From Lithospermum erythrorhizon (lineage: Eukaryota; Streptophyta; Magnoliopsida; Boraginales; Boraginaceae): 64,000 bases of DNA. The position numbers and the translations under genes are program-made. The stretch covers positions 124,001 to 188,000 of the forward strand of contig JADFUC010000767.1 of assembly GCA_019722365.1 (NCBI GenBank), read 5' to 3'. Below, piece after piece: positions 50,079 to 60,415 of this stretch (within the stretch, counting starts at the first letter, position 1; each line of letters starts with the position of its first letter). The notes under the pieces were generated by a model that saw only the letters and a list, made by a program, of their open reading frames with translations, was not told the DNA's origin and did not search any database.

Positions 50079-50322
50079 TTAACGAAGAACAAAGTAAAAA
50101 AGACAGAAAATAATGTACAAGAACGAGGAGGATTATTTTATCGCTTCGCATCAAGGCTTGTATACAATACTATACAACGAAGTGTCAGTTTATGTGCCTC
50201 CAATATATATCACACAAAGCCTAATTACTGCAGAATAAAAGAATTTGATGTTAAAGAACATAATAACTTCCTAATCAATTCATATCATTTTTATGTATGC
50301 ATATCCACAATATTTCATAATA
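50079..50322 (-). repeat. 5' LTR of Copia copy 2
   Basis: About 244 bp. It shares GAGGAGGATTATTTTAT, CATAATAACTTCCTAATCA and CACAATATTTCATAA with the 3' LTR. The inner end is shortened next to the internal CGATTGGACTCTC block. Confidence 0.65.
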
Positions 50323-51650
50323 GATATAAATTTTATTTGACCCATATTAAATGATGAGAAGGATCCTTCATTTTCTAAATTTGACCCATACAAGGTTTGG
50401 GTTTTAGGCCTTGGGGTCTAGCATTGGCTTCCTAAAGATAAATTTTTCCATCTACAGACCAATACATGACTCGTAAGACTAAAACAAATAACCCCAAGAA
50501 CACTACCAAGATAGATACACTCCGTATTTGAAATGGGAATAATCAAATTAATGTAGAGCACATACTCTGTATCGATTTTTGTATAATACTGGATACACAA
50601 ATAAGATGTTTTCTAGTGTCATTTTTAATATACATATTCCACAATAATAATAGATCGGTTTCATTAACTTTAAATTACAAAATGACACATGTAGCCGTAA
50701 CAGTAATTGTGTCACGATCCGATATGGGTGATCTCAAACCAAATTAATGATACCATAATAAATTATGGTAATTTTTAGCCAACATTTTGGTAAGTGAAAG
50801 CATTCATAAATCCAATATAGCCATGAAGGGCAAATAATTACAAAGATTAGCTAATTAAATCACAAGAATTCAATGATATTTTGATGATGAACTAAAATGC
50901 CCAATTGTGACAAAACCATCCAAAAAGTTGATCAATATTCCAACTACATCATCATGTCTATCCACCTGGCCCCTCTTCCCAATACCCAATTCTCAACTCT
51001 GATTAGTCCACATGTACTAGTTCATGAACTAAAGTACCCTTTCTGCATGGGGTGTACCAAAAGCCCCTGAAAAAGGAATCATTATTTGGTCAATGGTCAA
51101 ACCTGAATCTTTAGTCTAGATTCAGTCTCTTTCTGCAAATAAATCAGTCATAAATATAACACCAATAATCTACAATTAACGGCTCTTTCTTCCCGCCTTT
51201 TTTATTTTTCCATTTCCTATAATATATATCACCCTAACCCAACAATCTTTTCACCATAATTTTTTCTTCTTTGAATAAAATTTCATTGTTTTGTATTGTT
51301 TTTTGGGTTCTTGAAGCCAAAAATACTCGAAAAGATTCATTCTTGAAGCCAAAAAGGGCTAAAAAGTTTCAATGTTTTGGTTTTTTGAAGATAAAAAAGC
51401 TCATACAGATTCATATCTTTTGATTTCTTGAAGCAAAAAAAGCTCAAAATATTCATTTTTTTGTTTTTTTTGAAGCCAAAACAGCTCTGAAATATTCAAT
51501 CTTTTGATTCCTTGAAGCCAAAAAACCTCAAAAATATTAAATTTTTTTATTCCTTGAAGCCAAAAACCTCAAAAGATTCAAATTTTTTTTAACTCTTGAA
51601 GCCAAAAACCTCAAAAGATTTAATTTTTTGAAGATAACTGATTTATAATT
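50323..51650 (+). promoter_or_regulatory. Intergenic DNA, promoter and leader of the MIZ1-like gene
   Basis: 50323-51150 holds no gene. A TATA-like CTATAATATATATCACC lies at about 51218, so transcription probably starts near 51250. The leader then runs about 400 bp to the ATG at 51651 and contains a 42-bp minisatellite. No upstream reading frame of note. Confidence 0.5.
51310..51640 (+). repeat. 42-bp minisatellite in the MIZ1-like 5' leader
   Basis: The core TTGAAGCCAAAAACCTCAAAA (or a variant) recurs at about 51311, 51343, 51385, 51428, 51470, 51512, 51554, 51596 and 51629. Six consecutive spacings are 42-43 bp; the two outer ones are 32-33 bp. Between the cores are T-rich spacers ending in GATTC or GATTT. 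Confidence 0.85.
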
Positions 51651-52573
51651 ATGCCTAAAATCGAAGCCTTTCGCCGTTTCTTCCTCCCCTGCATTCACCC
51701 TGGTGGTTCGCCTTCACCAACGCCGCCTCCTCACACCACCACCACCACCAAGAAGCGTCTGAGCACCTCCCTCAGAGATGACCTTGATGATGCAGAGCCC
51801 AAGAAACAAGAACAGTCGGAACCCTCAACCCCAATTGCTTCAATGGCTCCTCCTAGGTCCTCCAGAACAATGGTTATAGGTACTACTAATTGCCTAAAGG
51901 TGTATATAACATTGTATAGTAATTGACATTATTAGTCATTGTGTTTATTACTATACTTGTACATCAGATTCATTGTCATAAGGTGTATATGACATTGTAT
52001 ATTTGTATGATTATTGATATCATTAGTCATTGTGTTTATACAATGACTAATCAGGTGTATATAACATTGTATGGTTATCGATATTAATCAGGTACCATCT
52101 TCGGTATTCGTCGAGGTGGCCATGTCTGGTTCTGTGTCCAACATCACCGTCTCAGTACAAAGCCATCTCTACTTCTTGAGCTCTCAATACCAACAACAAC
52201 TTTGATCCAAGAAATGCAATGTGGGCTTGTGAGAATTGCCCTTGAGTTCAAGGACGAGTCGCCTGATTCGGGTCTGAGTCAATGCCATCTTCATTTGGTC
52301 CCAATCTGGACTTTGTTCTGTAACGGAAGAAAATTGGGGTTCGCTGTTCGACGAAATGCCACAGAGAAGAACAAGTTGATGTTGAAAACCATGGAGAATA
52401 TTACTGTCGGGGCTGGTGTTTTGCCATCCGGGTTCGGGTCGGAGGAGCTTATGTATATGAGGGCTAATTATGAGTTTGTTGTTGGAAGTGCTGATTCAGA
52501 GTCTTTCCATTTGATCAATCCAGATGAAGGGCCTGGGCAAGAGCTCAGTATTTTCTTGCTGAGATCAAGATGA
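51651..52573 (+). CDS. MIZU-KUSSEI1-like protein (DUF617)
   Basis: Two exons, 51651-51879 and 52092-52573, join in phase to 236 residues. MIZ1 is an ER-associated plant protein needed for root hydrotropism; most DUF617 paralogues are uncharacterised. Residues 1-76 are a variable arm starting MPKIEAFRRFFLPC, with Pro and Thr tracts. The domain starts exactly after the intron, GTIFGIRRGGHVWFCVQ. It continues with PSLLLELSIPTTTLIQEM, GLVRIALEF, WTLFCNGRKLGFAVRR, a GAGVLP-GF stretch, LMYMRANYEFVVGS and a C-terminal GPGQELSIFLLRSR, all in the DUF617 order. The intron is 212 bp and itself repetitive. I believe Arabidopsis MIZ1 is intronless, so this split at the domain edge is worth noting. The start is the first ATG of the open frame, after the minisatellite leader. 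Confidence 0.88.
51898..52091 (+). repeat. Tandem repeats filling the MIZ1-like intron
   Basis: AGGTGTATATAACATTGTAT or a close variant occurs at 51898, 51981 and 52053. TTAGTCATTGTGTTTAT-like text occurs between them. Units are about 83 and 72 bp, so about 90 percent of this intron is two to three copies of one unit. Confidence 0.7.
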
Positions 52574-53900
52574 TAAAATAATGAATTTGTTAAAGGGTAA
52601 TTTTGGGAAATTGTTAGTGGTTTAGTGGTATGTTTATGAGTTAGGATTTATGAAACGGACCATATTAGAGAATGTTTTTTTCGGTTTCTTGTTTGATTAA
52701 CTTTAGGTCCGTCTGATGAGTTGAGAAAATAACAAATTTTCTCTGTATTTGTATTTTGCTTTTTATTTTGTTAATTGCCTTAATTGGTCTTGAAATTTTA
52801 CTCAAGAAGTTCAGTTAAGAGTTCAAAGGGGGCAGTCTTGGAAAGAAACTGAGCTTTGTTATTTACCTTTTGGATTTTATGTCAATTATTTTCCAGATAT
52901 TGGATTATCGATAGGATTAGAACAGTAGGTAGGGATGACTTGAGTGTAATTTTGTGATATTATGGTTTAGTATAGCACATGAATGTCATTATCTTGTCTG
53001 AATTATGTTTTGACATGGTTCATTTTATTGCTCAAGATATTTCTGTTTTGGTATTTTTGTGTCTGGATTGTGCAAGTTTTGAACTTTGAGTTCTGGTTTT
53101 TTATATTGCCAATTACCTCATTTTGAAACCTTCTGGAAGATATTGATACTGAAAAGTGGCAACATTGGTTGAATTCATTTCAAAAGTCAAGAGATTTTAA
53201 TTAAGATGTTTGAAAGAATGTGGGGAAAATGGAGTGTACGGTTTCACTTATTATAGTTCACTTGACAATAATTTATTGATGTGTTTTATATTGTGTCATG
53301 AATTGACATATATTATCCGAGGCACTTCCCAATAAGTACATATTGTATCTTGATTTCGTATAATATAATGAATCCTTAGATTCAACTATGGAATATATAA
53401 ATTGTACATGATCGTCGTTGAGTTCAAACTCAAAATAAGTACCTTTAGATAAATGACTTAAATCGTGTGCTTCAATATCATTTCAACTTTCAAGCACCTA
53501 AGTAGCCCTTATAGGTTTGATAAGCAATTAAGTGGATTTGATAAGATTCATATTGGATTATGACAGATAAAACATAAATCAACTCATCCAACTGCACATC
53601 AAGAAAAACAGGGCTATTAAAATGAAACAGGACAAATAGCAACTTTGTTACCACTACTTATTATCCATGTCTTCTTTTCTAACATACATAAGGATTTCAA
53701 CATAAAATAAGTGAAAATTAGATTTCAACATAAAATAAGTGAAAATAAGATAAATATAATGTAGAATAATACCCATTTCTACTATTCAACCATTGAGGAA
53801 GAAAATAAACACCTATAAAAACACCAACAACTACATATCTTTCCTTAACATACATATCTTTACTTTAAAACATAATGGACAATTAATTTGATGAACTCCA
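52574..53900. other. Convergent intergenic region between the MIZ1-like and NPF genes
   Basis: It contains the MIZ1-like 3' UTR (T-rich, to roughly 52770) and, at the other end, the NPF 3' UTR. A 27-bp direct duplication, about ATTTCAACATAAAATAAGTG with its flanks, is at 53693-53746. No gene is seen. Confidence 0.5.
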
Positions 53901-56900
53901 TTAAGCCATCATCTCTATCTCATCAGAGCATTCAACCCCAGAAACACTAGACTTCTTCACATTCTTGTAACAATATCTTCGTGCCACAAACACATATACA
54001 CATAGATTCAACCCAGTAATTGCAGCTATAAACCAATAAAAATAGTCCAATCTACTACTATTCAAGTCTTTACCAAACCAACTGTTTCCTGTTTTTTCGG
54101 TTAAGCGGTCCAAGACAGTTATCAACAAACTGCTAACGAAATTAGCAGCTCCAATAACACTCAAATAAAATGCAATTCCTAAACTCCTCATTGAATCAGG
54201 AACTTGGTCATAAAAGTATTCTTGTAATCCAACTAATGTGAATCCATCTGCTATTCCTACTATGAGGAATTGAGGCACTAGCCAAAATACACTCATGGAA
54301 ATGGAGGTACCATGTTGATCATTTTTCACAATGTCAAGCCTTCTTTGTTCAACTAGGCCTGCTATGATCATAGTTGCGACCGAGAAAATCATCCCGAATC
54401 CGATTCTTTGAAGAATGCTCATGCCCCTTTCGTTTTTCGTTGTTTTTATTAGGATCGGGATGAGGATACTGTCGTAAATGATGACAGAAAGGATCATCCC
54501 GATCGCGGCAATGGCGAAGATTGAGGCTGGTGGAAGCTCGAAAGAGTGTCCGATTTTTCGGTCTAATGTGGTCCCTTGTTTGATGAAGAATGTTGATGAT
54601 TGTGCTTGACATATACCGAAAGGGAGAGATGTTATCCAGATGGGGATCATGTTGATTAGTAGCTTTGTTTCCTCTACTTTGGTCACTGTTGTCAGTTTCC
54701 ATGGGTTCTTTTCTTGTTCTTCTAAACTCTGCCTTTCATCTATGATAGCTGCTTTGTCTAGACACCTGAAACATGTTACATAATCAAGAAAAGAGTTAAT
54801 AAAGTCCGTATAATTAATCATACATGTTTTTCGTCATTCACTATTTTATCACGCATGTTTCAAAATGTCTCGTTTTATCATTCGTATTTACTAAATGGAC
54901 AATTCTTATGTATAATACAAAAAAAAATTAGGAATTTGTTCTCACTTGAGCTGGTTGGTATGGGCTAAAAGTCTTCCAAGAAACGATTCAGATGATTTTG
55001 GAGCTTCATATAGTTGAGAAGAATCAGAAGGGTATTGAAGATTCCTTTTGCTAAAAGCAGCACCAATTACTTGAAGCATTGGTGTAAAAGGATTTCCATT
55101 AACTCTTCTGAACCTATAAAATGGCCTTCCTAAACAGAAGATAATGATACTAGTAGCCATAACAATGGTAATAATAATATCTGCAAGTGCCCAACTAACA
55201 TGATCTTGAATGTAAACAATTACTGTAACACCAAGTAATAGTCCAGCACAAAGTCCAGCATTCCAATAATTGAAAAATGACATCTTTTGTATCCTTTCTT
55301 TCGCATGATCATCGTCGAATTGATCTGCTCCAAAGCTCTCCAAAGATGGCTTGTGGCCTCCTGTCCCTATTGAGACCAAATATATTGCAATGAAGAAGAC
55401 TATTTCATGGATTGTTGTTGAATCTTGGCATGTTTCTGTTCCACAAGGCTTGAGGCTTGGGATGACTCGAGACATTGTCAAGAGAAGCAAGCCCTATTAC
55501 ACATGAGAAATTGTTAGATTAAACAATGATATAGGTATTATTACATGCTTGAAGTAACATGTGCATGTTACATCTTGATGACAATGAGTTGGTTGAGTTT
55601 TTTTGTCAAAAAATTCAAATTCTAACTAATTAATTAGTTCATTAATCTGAATCAAAATGAAGGGATGATTCGACACATAGATGAATGGAAAGTCATATAA
55701 TCCCATCACTTAGTGGGATAATGTTTGATTTAGTTTAATTCTAATTTGAAACAACAAAGAATTACAAACTTTTAGATCATGCGAGGTACAGGGGAAATTG
55801 GAATAGAATCAATAAAGACCTCTATTACTTCTTAGCAATAACGTAGCTTTTATTTCCTCCAAAAAGTTCTATAAATGACTTAGATTTTTAGTCTTTTCCA
55901 GTCTGATTCTTATACAAGTGTCTGTTACATCGCTTTCCAAAATAAGTGTTATTCAAAAAGTGGCACATAAGATCAAATAATGTTGAGTAGTACTAAGGAG
56001 TAAGGATGATAATAATACTATCTTTTACTTCAATAAGACAAATAAATAAATACCAATAATGTTACCATGAGATAGATAATTGATGAAGCAAGAACTGTGG
56101 AGAAGCGGCCTAGGTAAGCATCAGCTAAGAAACCTCCTACTAGGGGCATCAATGTGGTGACCCCAATCCAATAGTTCACATTTTTTGCTGCAATTTTGAG
56201 GTCTTGATGGATCACCTTAGTCAGGTATATAATTAAACTTGTCCCAATTCCAAAATAACTTAACCTCTCGCTAAATTCAATTGCTGCATGAAAAAGAAGT
56301 ATGTGGTCATAAGCATTATTAAGATGAATCATGAAAATTAATGGTCGTCTTTAAAGGAGTATACTAGAGTACTAGATCTTGTACTGTATGAGAATGTCAA
56401 TTTTATACTATATTTTCTGTGTAATCTTCTTTTAGTATTTTTTAAATATTCTTTTGTTTGAAATTGAGGGGCTATGGCATAACCGCTTTTGAATTATTGG
56501 GCATCTATTAATTACCTAATAAGCCCCTTATGCATAATCTCATAGTGGAATATTATAATCATTAGATTAATATCGCCACAATTTACTAAATTGATTGCAT
56601 GATGTATTTGTAATATAAGTCATTAGTTAGTGGCGAAATAAAAATTTAGAACAGAGGAAACAATGGAAGCTAAACCTTATTTAAATACGACGATAAAATC
56701 ACAAAAAATTCAAAACTTGATAAATACATAATAATTACTCCGTATATTTTTTTTTATTTTTTTTGTAAATTTGGCAGTCCCTCACCCTACATCTTACACT
56801 TGCATGCATGAAAGTAAATATAGTGATGACGTACCATGCCCTTTGGAAGAGCATATATTAAGCATTATTTCACATTTAATACTCCAATTGATTTAATTTA

Positions 56901-57088
56901 TGTCTAGTTGATAATATACTCCGAAACTATTTTCTTGATTAATGCTTACCAATAATGAAAAGGGAGGCTTTCCATACACCAGTGGAAGTTCGGAGTGGCA
57001 CAATTCCTTTATGATCAACAGAAGAATCATAAACCCATTTCTCTGTATCACCAAGCTCCATAACTTGTCCTTCTTTTCTTGCTTCCAT
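53901..57088 (-). CDS. NRT1/PTR family (NPF) transporter, probably NPF5 clade
   Basis: Four exons, 57088-56950, 56283-56066, 55493-54946 and 54765-53901, join in phase to 589 residues, the normal NPF length with 12 membrane helices. NPF proteins are proton-coupled importers of nitrate, di/tripeptides or hormones at cell membranes. Helix 1 holds the proton-coupling ExxER motif as EFSERLSYFGI (49-53). Next come KNVNYWIGVTTLMPLVGGFL and ADAYLGR, then VSIGTGGHKPSLESFGADQF, FFNYWNAGL, a cytosolic loop with TNQLKCLDKAAIID, KLLINMIPIWITSLPFGI and the late helices (FLIVGIADGFTLVGLQEYFY, then YDQVPDSMRSLG). The resemblance is to NPF5 members, from memory; the substrate cannot be told. Exon 1 gives MEARKEGQVMELG, then an RTSTGVWKASLFII entry into helix 1. 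Confidence 0.9.
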
Positions 57089-58011
57089 GAAGATCAGCTT
57101 CACTGCTTTAGGTTTTCAGAATATATAATCAGAGAATTTTGATAGTTGGCTGTGGTACTTATAATTTGGCATATCACCTTTGTGCTTCTTATATAGAGGG
57201 AGATCTTCACTTAACTTTGTGACCCTCAGTAGTGAGTGTGGACAAACTTTGTGGTGCAGGATAGATGAGTGGTCGGAATAATATAAATCAATCCTATTTC
57301 AATTTAATTATGAATTATTTAAATAAAATTAATTTTGATTATATTCTAAATTAATCTTAAGCAAATATTTCTAATGTTAAAAAAGTTATCATATATATAT
57401 TGAGATCAGATTCAGTCACATATTAATTGTGTTAGATTTTCCGGATGTATCAATAAAGTTCCGAGCTTCATCTATCTATAATTAATTGATTTATGTGGTT
57501 CAATATTTGCGGAAGGATATTGAGACCCATGGACTCTTGACATTATATGAGTACTAAATATATTATGTAGTATCTAATTGTATAAATATTTTATTAATAG
57601 TCAAAGTTATATGAAAATTGTTTTATAAGTCAATTATCTAATTATTTAAAAAAAAAACTTAGCTACCAGGTATATTTTTTGGAGGAGGGAGTATAAAAAT
57701 GCAAATTGTTGTCTATGATTGTGATAGTTAAAATAATGTGGGATTCCCCCACTAAACAAAATGTTTTAATATATATATCCTATCTTTTACATAATATTAG
57801 TATGAATTCTTTTGCTTTTTTTTAGCATGATTTGTCTTGTCGAATTTAAAGTCTATCAAGGTTTAAAAAAGATTCCTACCACCAAAAGGAAACTTGAGCT
57901 TGGATACAATGGGTGACTTTACTTCATCAAATCTAACAAGAGAAAGAACGTCAATATATAGTATTTAGTGTTGAGTGTTGACCATGAAAAACCTCATTTT
58001 CACACCATATA
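57089..58011. other. Upstream region of the NPF gene
   Basis: The first 100-150 bp should hold the NPF leader and promoter; a minus-strand TATA-like TCTATATAAGAAG is at about 57187-57199. The rest is AT-rich. GGAGGAGGGAGTA near 57680 looks like a lone MITE end. No gene. Confidence 0.45.
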
Positions 58012-58245
58012 CTCTCTCCAATCTTAATTGAATTTCTTATATATCAAAATAAATATTTAATCTTCGATTATTTTTTAATTATATTATTAAAAAAATTTAA
58101 AAATTAATATTATAAAATCATTTTAAAAAAGACGAATCTAATTATATAAATTTTATATTTTTAGAATAACGAATAATTAATAATCAATAAAGGTCAAGTT
58201 CGATTTCAAAAAAGTCAAACGACAATTTTAATGGATTGAAGGGAG
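58012..58245. mobile_element. Stowaway-like MITE (about 58.1 kb)
   Basis: It begins CTCTCTCCAATCTTAATTG after TA and ends TAATGGATTGAAGGGAG before TA. The ends are imperfect inverted repeats. 234 bp, non-coding. Confidence 0.7.
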
Positions 58246-60182
58246 TATAGTCTAGAGAACGAATTGAAGACCGCCTCCACATCAGGGAAGGAAAGACGAT
58301 GGCTCTCTGTCTCTCCTAAAAGTTGAAAGAAACGACTAGTAATTTTTAAAGAAATAATTATCGATTTGATCACGCTTAGTGTAATCGATTGACATTTGGT
58401 CTCAAATAGTGTTACACATAAAATTGATAAAAATAAACAAACCTTATTAAAATTTGACGACAAAAAAGTTAATTATCGATAAGATTAACATTTGGTCTCA
58501 AATAATGTTACACAAAAAATTGGACTAAAATAAAACAAACCTTATTAAAATCTAACGGCAAAATCACTAGCGCACCTTTAAAAGATTTCTTTTATTTTTA
58601 AATCAATATGTAACTTATGTGTAATATTATGGACCAATGTGTAACTTATCAACTATCTGAAATCAAATAAATGAGTGAAATAATAATTTGATCACACTTT
58701 TTAAGATCAAATCAATAATTAACTCAATCTTTAACTTTAAATGAAAACTTGAAATGAAAAGTGTGATTCAGGTGCATGTTTCTTAAAACTGAAAAAGAAA
58801 ATCTTCCGAGTATTTGACATTTCACATTATGATGATTGATGAAGAACCGATGGGCATTTCGTTTGACATAGGAATGTACATTAATGGACACGGTTTGATG
58901 TGGTCCGAGGATAATAAGAAAAGGTGAGACCAAACGCTTCTAGGGGAAGCCGAGAACCAATTCAAGCTATATACGAATACCTCCTCACTGCTCTATCTAT
59001 TCTTCTACTCGTTTGGAATAACCCCAAAATTCTTTCGTATACTTCACATCTCTAACTCCACCAACATTTTATATAAATGTGCAACCCATGTTGGGTCAAT
59101 GTTATTCACAAAAGAAATAATTGTCAATTTGATAACTAATTGAAATTTGGGATCAAATTGTTACATCGTGTGCACTATCATGTACTAAATATGCAATAAT
59201 ATTATTAACTGGGGACCTGGGGTCAAATCATAATTTCATGGAGTATTTTTTTTTTCATTATATATATATATATATATGCTGCTTCTTAATAATAGTGTAT
59301 CCTGGTTCTTTTCACTTCAGTAAGCTATTTATACATTTGGGACTCTTAATTTGCCATATCAACTTCTTGGTAAAAATTTCAAGTGCTATGTAAACGTGTA
59401 GAACATTATATATCACATAGTATCAAGTTTTTATAAAATTAAAACTCAAATGAAGTAATTTTTTGTCTTTATAGATGGCAGAGTGCTAAGTATTATTGCG
59501 TTTAGTAATAAAAAAGTAGTTAGTACTTAGTGGCTAGACATGCACACTAATGAAAAACCATTCAAGATTCAATCAATGATTACGAAATCAAATTAAATTA
59601 CAGCTAATCGAAAAATAAATAAATAAATAAATAAATTACAGCAAATCGAGTAATTAGCATCATATAATCATGGCTGTTTTTGTGCTTCCACTAGTACAGG
59701 AAATGTGATCATTCTATTTTTGGCTAAGAGCAATCTGACCAATTCTGATCCACATGATTTTTATTTTTTAAATGGTCCTTTATTCCTCTTGGTAGTTGGG
59801 GGATGAAACAGATCATCAACTACAGAGAGAGATCAGAGGTGACAACACTACAAATTGCTTAATGATGTTGTGATTTTTTTAGTATTTGACCATTGCGTGG
59901 TGAAACTTATGTCTACACTACTTGTGACATTCATACTTATAATGGTAATGGTAATAATTACACTGAAATTATGCTAGTAATAATGACTCTACTGGATCTT
60001 TGTAATAGGAAGCATGAATCACGTTTTGGTAGGGGATCAAAGAATTATACATCACTAATCACTAACATATATAAAAGTGTGAATAATAGTTGTGTTTATT
60101 TACTTTTCACACTATTGATTACTAAATTACCCTTCTATCTAAAAATCTAAAAGTTAGGAGTTCTAATAGGAATTAACTACTA
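58246..60182. other. AT-rich intergenic DNA with microsatellites
   Basis: No convincing gene. Local repeats: an approximate 100-bp direct repeat (AACATTTGGTCTCAAATA at about 58391 and 58486), an (AT)n run near 59257-59276 and an (AAAT)n run near 59607-59634. The open frame at 59893-60150 has no recognisable domain. Confidence 0.5.
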
Positions 60183-60415
60183 CTCCCTCCATTTTTTTTA
60201 TTTGACTTTTATATATCGAGGTGAAATTTTGACTAACAATTATTCTTAAACTATATATTCAAAAATTATAAGAAAATAATATTATGAAACAATTATCAAA
60301 GACTCAATCTAGTGATATATAACTTTTTATATTTATTAAAAATAATAAGGGAATAAAATTGTACTGTCAAAAAGCTTTCACTTTATATACGAAACGTCAA
60401 ATAAAAAAAAACGAG
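60183..60415. mobile_element. Stowaway-like MITE (about 60.3 kb)
   Basis: It begins CTCCCTCCATTTTTTTTATT after TA and ends GTCAAATAAAAAAAAACGAG. It shares the ATATCGAGGTGAAATTTTGA block with the MITE in the kinase intron (3573-3803). Confidence 0.6.

Larger units (their letters stand above)
45981..50322 (-). mobile_element. Decayed Ty1/copia LTR retrotransposon, copy 2
   Basis: Reversed relative of the element at 3886-9405, about 4.34 kb. The 3' LTR is 45981-46210 (minus strand TGTTATGAAATATTG to TTTATAACA). The 5' LTR is about 50079-50322, with a mutated start (TATTATG). Flanks GCTAT (45976-45980) and GATAT (50323-50327) match in four of five bases, a likely target duplication. Internally the minus strand repeats copy 1 in order: the CCTTTGCCGAGAT block after the 5' LTR (about 50000), CGATATAGTTGGTTTGGTCG (about 49270), the AACATTATTGGAACTC block (about 47140) and CGAATTTGTTGAAAATCGAT by the RNase H end (about 46540). 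No frame is open. The residue string CDLQRNGKSIFN matches the copy 1 RNase H end. Confidence 0.8.

Noticed and set aside
59257..59634. (AT)n and (AAAT)n tracts as regulatory sites
   Set aside because: Simple microsatellites in intergenic DNA, with no gene nearby to regulate.
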